Below are positions 15,463 to 20,362 of a stretch of DNA of 20,362 nucleotides, in pieces. Within the stretch, counting starts at the first letter, position 1, and every line of letters begins with the position of its first letter. Both the position numbers and the translations under genes were made by a program. The notes beneath the pieces were generated by a model. The model worked only from the letters and a program-made list of their open reading frames with translations, searched no databases and was not told the DNA's origin. Source of the DNA: Lachnospiraceae bacterium (GTDB lineage: Bacteria; Bacillota; Clostridia; Lachnospirales; Lachnospiraceae); the NCBI GenBank assembly GCA_003535955.1, contig DPZM01000283.1, positions 1 to 20,362 on the forward strand. The letters are read 5' to 3'.

Positions 15463-17291
15463 CAGGATTTATCCTCCTGCACCTTTACCGTCAGCTTATC
15501 CTTAAGGTACGGGATCAGCATGGTGATCGGTGCCTTCTTCTCTGTGACTATATCAGCTGTTACAGGTGTGCCGGGGGAAAGCTCTACTGTGGCTCCTTTC
15601 CTTCCGGACCATTCGTATCCGCTTACCGTATTGTCATCTCTCTTAAGTGAGCACTGCACCTGCATAACGGGACCTGCGCTCGTAAAGGACTGGACAAGCG
15701 ATTCATCACCCAGCATATTCTTCATCTCATCCATGCTTGTAACATAATCACCCACCCTGTTCACAAAAGCGTTTATATGGCCGTATTCCTGCTTATTCAC
15801 TGTGCTCGGATAAACCTTTACCTCCATACCTGCCTTGATGTTCTTGCCTTTCGCCGCCGGCACATACAATATGGCGGACATGGGATCATAATCGCTATCA
15901 GCCTTATTATCCACTGCATCCGACATATGTATCGTTATAGTCCCGTCATCATCCTGCGTGACACGTGGCTGCCCGTAGCTCTCCTCAACTATCCGGCATA
16001 CCGTGCTTCCCGCCATTACCGCATTCCCAAGGGCAACATTTATGCCCAAGATATATCCGCTCGTGACTGCCTTCAGTTCTGTCTTATCAAGCTGTTCCGT
16101 AAGTTGCTGTATCTCATTGTCTATATTCGTAAGCACCGCACCCTTGGCGGAATCGAACTGCGCCTCAAGTGCCGAATACTTCGCGGCCACACCTGCTTCC
16201 TCCGATGACGTCTGCACAGTAAGCTGGGACACTGCTTCCTCAGTGCTCCTTAAGTTTGACAGTGCTGTATTATACTCATTCAGTGCGAGGTTATAATCAT
16301 CTGAGAGCTGTTTGTCAAAGGTATTCTTATGTATCTCCGTGTTCTCCTTGTTAAGATAGGCAAAGGCAGAATTATAATAATTGTTCTGGGCATCATTAAG
16401 CTTGCCCTCCCATTCGTAATAAGCCCTTTCGTATGCGTCCTTCTGGCTGTATATGGTGTCCCTTTGGGAGGACAGCTGGTATATCTCCTCCTGTATCGCA
16501 TCATAACTGGCCTGATATGAAAGATCTCCCTGGTTAAGCGCATTCCTCTGCTGTTCAAGGCGCCCTATCTTATCATTAAGGTAGTTAAGGGTATCGTTGT
16601 TCTGCGCATTGAATGCAGACAGCTGGTTCTTCGCGCTCTCATAATAGGATTTGGCACTGCTTAAGTCCGTCTGTGCGTTCTGGAATACGAGCTGTTCGGG
16701 AGTGGTACTGTCCGTGCTCATATATCCGTAGAATTTACTCCTCGCATTCTGCATCCTCGTCTGAGCCTTGTTAGCCTTGGCCTGAAGCTCCTCAAGCTGT
16801 TGTTTCCGCAAAGCAAGCATCTCTTCATCGGCAGTAAGGGTTGTATCAAGAGTCAGGATCTGTGATTTTATATCAAGAAGGTTCTTGTTATCAGCATTCG
16901 CCTTATCGTCCTCAGAGTCGATGGTTACGGCTTCGACCTCACTCCTTCTTGTCCGTGCCTCATCAAGTTTCTTACTGATATCCTTATCCGACAGCCTCGC
17001 AATGACATCGCCCTCGTTGACCTTATCCCCGTCATTTACCAGGATTTCATTGATTATGCCGTTATTCTCGCTGTAAACCAGATGTATGCCGTCCCCTGTC
17101 ATATAAATGCCGTTTGCACTGACATAGATCGGGATCCGGCCGAAGATCGACCAGATAAGGGCAGTCAGAAGGATCGCTCCCATCCCGATCATGGAGAGCC
17201 AGAAGCTCGGCGGCGTGATCACAATGACCTCATCCAGCTGATCAGGCGAGGATATTTTATCTAATACTGATTTTCGAAATATTTCACTCAT
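15462..17291 (-). CDS. NHLM-type bacteriocin secretion protein (HlyD/membrane-fusion-like)
   Basis: 609 residues. A short cytoplasmic N-terminus, one membrane span (about 30-50), then a first lipoyl-like half (about 74-103, NGIINEILVNDGDKVNEGDVI), a long helical coiled-coil region (about 105-400) rich in Gln, Asn, Ser and Ala, a second lipoyl half (SGYILGINVALGNAV) and a beta-barrel C-terminus. It should bridge the ABC exporter to the cell exterior. The frame is open further upstream (to 17447), but the start at 17291 is chosen. Its sequence MSEIFRKSVLDKIS looks like the family N-terminus, GGACAGGG lies just upstream, and the preceding gene ends at 17339. Confidence 0.92.
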   Translation of the reverse strand: MSEIFRKSVLDKISSPDQLDEVIVITPPSFWLSMIGMGAILLTALIWSIFGRIPIYVSANGIYMTGDGIHLVYSENNGIINEILVNDGDKVNEGDVIARLSDKDISKKLDEARTRRSEVEAVTIDSEDDKANADNKNLLDIKSQILTLDTTLTADEEMLALRKQQLEELQAKANKAQTRMQNARSKFYGYMSTDSTTPEQLVFQNAQTDLSSAKSYYESAKNQLSAFNAQNNDTLNYLNDKIGRLEQQRNALNQGDLSYQASYDAIQEEIYQLSSQRDTIYSQKDAYERAYYEWEGKLNDAQNNYYNSAFAYLNKENTEIHKNTFDKQLSDDYNLALNEYNTALSNLRSTEEAVSQLTVQTSSEEAGVAAKYSALEAQFDSAKGAVLTNIDNEIQQLTEQLDKTELKAVTSGYILGINVALGNAVMAGSTVCRIVEESYGQPRVTQDDDGTITIHMSDAVDNKADSDYDPMSAILYVPAAKGKNIKAGMEVKVYPSTVNKQEYGHINAFVNRVGDYVTSMDEMKNMLGDESLVQSFTSAGPVMQVQCSLKRDDNTVSGYEWSGRKGATVELSPGTPVTADIVTEKKAPITMLIPYLKDKLTVKVQEDKS

Positions 17292-17338
17292 ACTGTTCCC
17301 TGTCCGTTTCGTTTTTGTATAATAATATGCTTGAGGCT

Positions 17339-18144
17339 TCAGTACACCTCTTGCAAAAGCTCCAGGATCTCCTCCTGCGGCGCGTTCTCCGCTTTCATGG
17401 CCTTCATTGTCCTTACCACGATATCCCGCACAGCCGGATAGGCGCATTCTCTGCCGGCGATCCTGCAGCCTTCGCAGTCAAAACAATTTACCCTTTCAAA
17501 TTTCCGATGCATGATATTCTCAATGTCTGAAACATCCTCATTGACACGATCCGCAACATCCTCGCTGAATAATGCCCTGACAAGCTCCATGGACTGCTCG
17601 GCTTCAAAACCGTCCTTCCTGCATTCGGATAATTTCACCATGGCCTTATAGTACAGCCTGTCATAAGCCTCTTTTCTTCCGCAGCGGTAAGCTCGGGAAA
17701 ATGGTCGAAGGATCTGCGGACCATCCTCGTGGTCACGATCGCTTTGGCCTTCATCTGCCCCGGCATATAGATCTCCGAAAATCCCGGCACCACGATAAAC
17801 ACACAGGGAAATCCTAAGAATGAGCAGCTCCTGACTAACGGATGGCAGTTCTCTTCCCTCAGCAGCGACAACAGCCCCCGCAGAAATTCGCGATTGCTGT
17901 TCTTCCCGCAAGCTACAATATTTTCCCATTTCGTCCACGGACGGTATTCCCACATGGGCCAATCCGTAAAAAGCTTCGCCGGATAAGTACCGACTCCGAT
18001 CTTATCCTTATTTGTCAGATTGTGATATTGTTTCGATTGCTCCAATGTCCCTGCGCGGGCGCTGTTTGCAAAGCCCTCAAGATTCCTTCCCTGCAGGGCT
18101 TCCGTGAGCGGACGGCTGTCCTTGTATTTTGTATAATCACTCAT
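17339..18144 (-). pseudogene. Second YcaO-family gene: C-terminal half with internal deletion and frameshift
   Basis: YcaO proteins use ATP to activate backbone amides, making azolines, thioamides or amidines. Here only the C-terminal half exists. It starts MSDYTKYKDSR, then PLTEALQGRN, matching the end of the YcaO ATP-binding domain and the following region (PWTKWE, FLGFPCVFIVVPGFSEIY). After LTAAEEKRLM (about 17685) the frame breaks. The remainder continues in another frame from KEAYDRLYYKAM to the stop at 17339, including C-x2-C-x2-C-x6-C (17444-17485). Compared with the copy at 18964-19917, about 60-65 residues are missing at the break. A good ribosome site (AAAGGA) precedes the ATG at 18144, so a 169-residue fragment could still be made. 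The N-terminal domain with the ATP-binding Glu residues is absent, so it cannot be a working YcaO. Confidence 0.8.
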
Positions 18145-18182
18145 TGTGCCATTCCTTTGTTATCAATGCCGGTCAGAAGCGA

Positions 18183-18953
18183 TCATTCCTTCTCCCCGCC
18201 CCTCATTGACAGAACATAATCCGTAAGCGTTTTGAAATTGCCATATCCTCTCTCAATGCAGACTCTCGCCTCATCAGGTAACTGTATTTTCGCGATTTCC
18301 AAAAGCCTTGCCGACTTTTTGTTCATTCTATTTCGATGTATAAAGGAAAGCTCCTGCCATTCTTCAATATATTTCTCTGGCGCATTCAGGCTCTCCAGCA
18401 CGCTTTCAGACAGCCTGCTCAGCTCAGGCGCCATCTCCTGCGGCAGATGAATATTAGGTTCGCCCTCATGCCTGTATGCGCAGCCGGCGTAGGCAACGGA
18501 GGCCCCCATGAATTGAAGCATTTTTTTTATGTCATTTACCGTCTCGCTCCCATGATTAGTTGATGTCGTAACAAGCACCGCCGCGGTCTTTCCCGCAAAT
18601 TCAAACCGATGTGCATAGTAGGCGATCCGGTCTATAAGGCTCTTCGCAAACCCTGACATTGTCCCCATATAAACAGGCGAACAGAAAAATATCACATCGG
18701 CACAGATCAGCTTTTCCTTAATTTTCGGCATATCATCCACACTGTCGAGCGGGCAGCTCCCCTTTTTAAAGCAGCTGTTGCAGGATCTGCAGAAGCTCAG
18801 ATTCACCGTATCCGCCGTGATACACTCATATTCAACGGTTTCACCTGCTTGGGCGGCGCGCTCTTTAAGCCTGTCTGCCGCCATATCCGAAAACCTTGCG
18901 GTAGCGCCGTCCCTGCCCGCGCAGGAACAGACGATTGAAAATACACGAATCAT
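18183..18953 (-). CDS. Iron-sulfur flavoprotein-type NAD(P)H/FMN reductase
   Basis: 256 residues. A flavodoxin-like fold with an N-terminal strand (MIRVFSIVCSC), a compact cysteine cluster C-x2-C-x2-C-x5-C (C55, C58, C61, C67) as in iron-sulfur flavoproteins, then FFCSPVYMGTMSGFAKSLIDR, the FMN-binding part. Residues after about 170 are a helical extension. It should carry FMN plus a 4Fe-4S cluster and shuttle electrons in the cytoplasm. It lies between the two YcaO genes, two to eleven bases after the first, and probably served as their redox partner, for example in oxidising azolines or reducing a modified residue; that is inference. The ATG at 18953 is chosen over a GTG at 18962 because GAGGTG sits six bases before it. 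It appears intact. Confidence 0.85.
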   Translation of the reverse strand: MIRVFSIVCSCAGRDGATARFSDMAADRLKERAAQAGETVEYECITADTVNLSFCRSCNSCFKKGSCPLDSVDDMPKIKEKLICADVIFFCSPVYMGTMSGFAKSLIDRIAYYAHRFEFAGKTAAVLVTTSTNHGSETVNDIKKMLQFMGASVAYAGCAYRHEGEPNIHLPQEMAPELSRLSESVLESLNAPEKYIEEWQELSFIHRNRMNKKSARLLEIAKIQLPDEARVCIERGYGNFKTLTDYVLSMRGGEKE

Positions 18954-18963
18954 GCTCGTCACC

Positions 18964-19917
18964 TCACCACATTTTTATAAGCTCTTCAAGAAGCTTATCC
19001 TGATCCACGTTTTCTTCCTTCATTGCCCGCGCAACCTTTACAAGGATCTCTCTTGTATCGGGATAGGTGCAATCAGTCCCTGCAAGCGGACAGGCTTTGC
19101 AGTCATAGCAATGAAGCTTCGGGAATTTCCTCTTAAGCACGGTGGACAGATCGGACGTATCCTTTTCAATGATTTCCGCGATTTCTTCCGTGGTAAAGCC
19201 TTTTACGGCCTGAAGCGCCATATCGTGCTCCGCGCCCTGGCCGCGAAGCTTCAGGTATCGGCACATTGCCCGATAGTAGAGCTTCTCCTTTTCATCTTCT
19301 GCAAGCTGTGCCATACTGTCAAAGAAATGCCGGGAGACCTCATATTTACCATGCTTTAACGCGATAAACGCGGCAACCTTAAAGGAGTTGAATGTGTCGG
19401 AAAGCTGTCTGCCCGTCAAAAATGCTATCTGATTCTCCAGTATGCTGTATTCCTTAAATCTTATGAATTTAAGGATGCGCTGCTCTTCCTCATCACTAAG
19501 GTCGGGAAAACCATCCCAGGAGATCACGACAGGAAGCAGGGTTTTTATTTCTCTGTGCGCCATCTTGCCCCCGGGGAAAATATCGCTGAAATACGGAACT
19601 ATGATAAAGCAGGACGGAAATCCCAGGAAGGAGGTGTCACGAAACATCGGGTGCAGGCCCTCCGCTTTCAGTACCCGTACCATTTCAGCCAGAAAGCCCT
19701 TGTTGTCAAGCCCTTCCCAGCGTGTCCACGGCTTATGCTCCCATGCAGGCTTACCTCCGAACATGGTATAGGGATAAATGCCGTTGCCTAATTTGCACAC
19801 ATTGGGGATATTGATATATCCCGCTGATTCCTCGATCGTACCAAGATTGCAGGAATTAGCAAAAAGTTCCGTATTTCTGCCCTGCAGGGCTTCGGTAAGC
19901 GTCCGTTCCATTGCCAC
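18964..19917 (-). pseudogene. First YcaO-family gene, C-terminal part (separated by a frameshift and deletion)
   Basis: 317 residues from the first ATG. The frame really begins HPSFAVAMERTLTEALQGRN just upstream of it, the classic YcaO ATP-domain end (in E. coli YcaO, FGAHPDFGVALERTVTE). FLGFPSCFIIVPYFSDIFP follows, then a helical TPR-like region (about 140-240) as in the E. coli protein, then C-x2-C-x2-C-x6-C (C270, C273, C276, C283; 19069-19110) and a helical tail. The cysteine cluster is also in the second copy and, as far as I recall, is not in E. coli YcaO. No good ribosome site precedes the ATG at 19917, so this is probably the 3' part of one gene with the fragment at 19788-20362. Confidence 0.8.
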
Positions 19918-20362
19918 CGCAAAGGAAGGGTGCGCCTTGATGCTTCTCTCTCAAATATTTCCGACAATCCCTGCACCATAGCTTCATCAAGGGTATTGCC
20001 TGCCGCCATGCCGTTGGAGCCTGCAAATCTCGCCACCACTCTAAACGGTATGTATCTTATGATGCCGCTTACGGGATCCGCAAAGGGAACGCAGGGAAGG
20101 GTATCATCCTCTATTCCGTAAGCTTCGCAAAAGAGCTTAAGAAAATCCGTCCTTGAGCTGTCATCAATCTCCAATGCGGAAAAAACAAATTCGGTAAAAG
20201 GATCGGGAGATGCGGCAATTTCCTCGACGCTTATCATTTTTTCATCGGGGAAATTGTAAAAGCCCGTATCATTTTTCAAAGCATCACGCTCGTCACGCAG
20301 GGCAATCAGATTGTTGTTCAATCTCTCCATAAGCTCCGCATACCCGCTTGCGGTGGAATAGA
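19788..20362 (-). pseudogene. First YcaO-family gene, N-terminal part (runs off the right edge)
   Basis: The frame enters from the right edge as YSTASGYAELMERLNN, the first ATP-binding helix of YcaO proteins (the two Glu in SGYAELMERL). It continues through CVPFADPVSG and RFAGSNGMAAGNTLDEAMVQGLSEIFERE, close to SNGMSAGNTRNEARVQGLSEVFERY in E. coli YcaO. After EIFERE (19936-19951) it loses the family match, and the frame ends at 19788 with shadow sequence. The next conserved block, HPSFAVAMERTLTE, lies in a different frame just downstream. About 70 residues that E. coli YcaO has in between are absent, so a deletion of roughly 200 bp that is not a multiple of three broke the gene. The gene start lies outside the window. 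Confidence 0.8.

Noticed and set aside
17292..17447. N-terminal extension of the HlyD-like protein
   Set aside because: The extra 52 codons overlap the end of the YcaO remnant in another frame, lack a ribosome site and do not resemble the family; the start at 17291 fits better.
19936..19951. Programmed frameshift at the GA-rich run joining the two YcaO pieces
   Set aside because: A slip there could join the frames, but about 70 conserved residues are missing as well, so a deletion explains the break better.

Overview
The window looks like an accessory locus of a Gram-positive, anaerobic, plant-fibre-associated Firmicute, most likely a Lachnospiraceae member of the Butyrivibrio type. Reasons: a GH127 (beta-L-arabinofuranosidase family) gene, an NHLM-type RiPP export operon, AGGAG-type ribosome binding sites, and short palindromic REP elements of the GGAGACAGGGGACGG type. 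This placement is an inference from gene content.

Layout. (1) 1-2009, + strand: a GH127 gene with its own extended -10 promoter; its 3' end is cut by a REPIN (1894-2003). (2) 1953-4873, - strand: a small class II lanthipeptide island. In transcription order it holds a REP (4837-4873), a leader-peptide remnant, an intact Nif11-type precursor (4392-4706), a LanM-like synthetase (2247-4313) that has lost the core of its LanC cyclase domain, and a second precursor (1953-2174) whose core region runs into the REPIN. A 75-bp leader repeat, 93 percent identical, and REP sequences bracket the island. (3) 4871-6607, - strand: a complete secreted 5'-nucleotidase/metallophosphoesterase lipoprotein. (4) 6608-7377: a gene-poor stretch with palindromes and a methyltransferase remnant. 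(5) 7378-20362, - strand: one tightly packed operon running right to left. Its order is a broken YcaO (two pieces), an iron-sulfur flavoprotein, a second broken YcaO, an HlyD-like secretion protein, a C39 peptidase/ABC transporter, a second NHLM-type ABC transporter, a membrane SpoIIE/PP2C phosphatase, an anti-sigma-type HATPase, a STAS antagonist, and an HExxH-motif protein.

How the genes fit together. The HlyD plus two ABC proteins form the NHLM exporter that cuts double-glycine leaders and exports peptides with NHLP or Nif11 leaders. The Nif11-type precursor at 4392-4706 fits that substrate class. LanM would dehydrate Ser/Thr in the core. YcaO proteins activate peptide amides with ATP, and the flavoprotein is a plausible redox partner. 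The phosphatase-HATPase-STAS set is a complete partner-switching module co-transcribed with the exporter, ending in a possible metalloprotein output. No sigma factor and no intact precursor for the YcaO enzymes lie in the window.

The striking theme is selective erosion. Modifying enzymes (LanM, both YcaO genes) and precursors are truncated, internally deleted or frameshifted, while the exporter, partner-switching genes, flavoprotein and nucleotidase read through intact.
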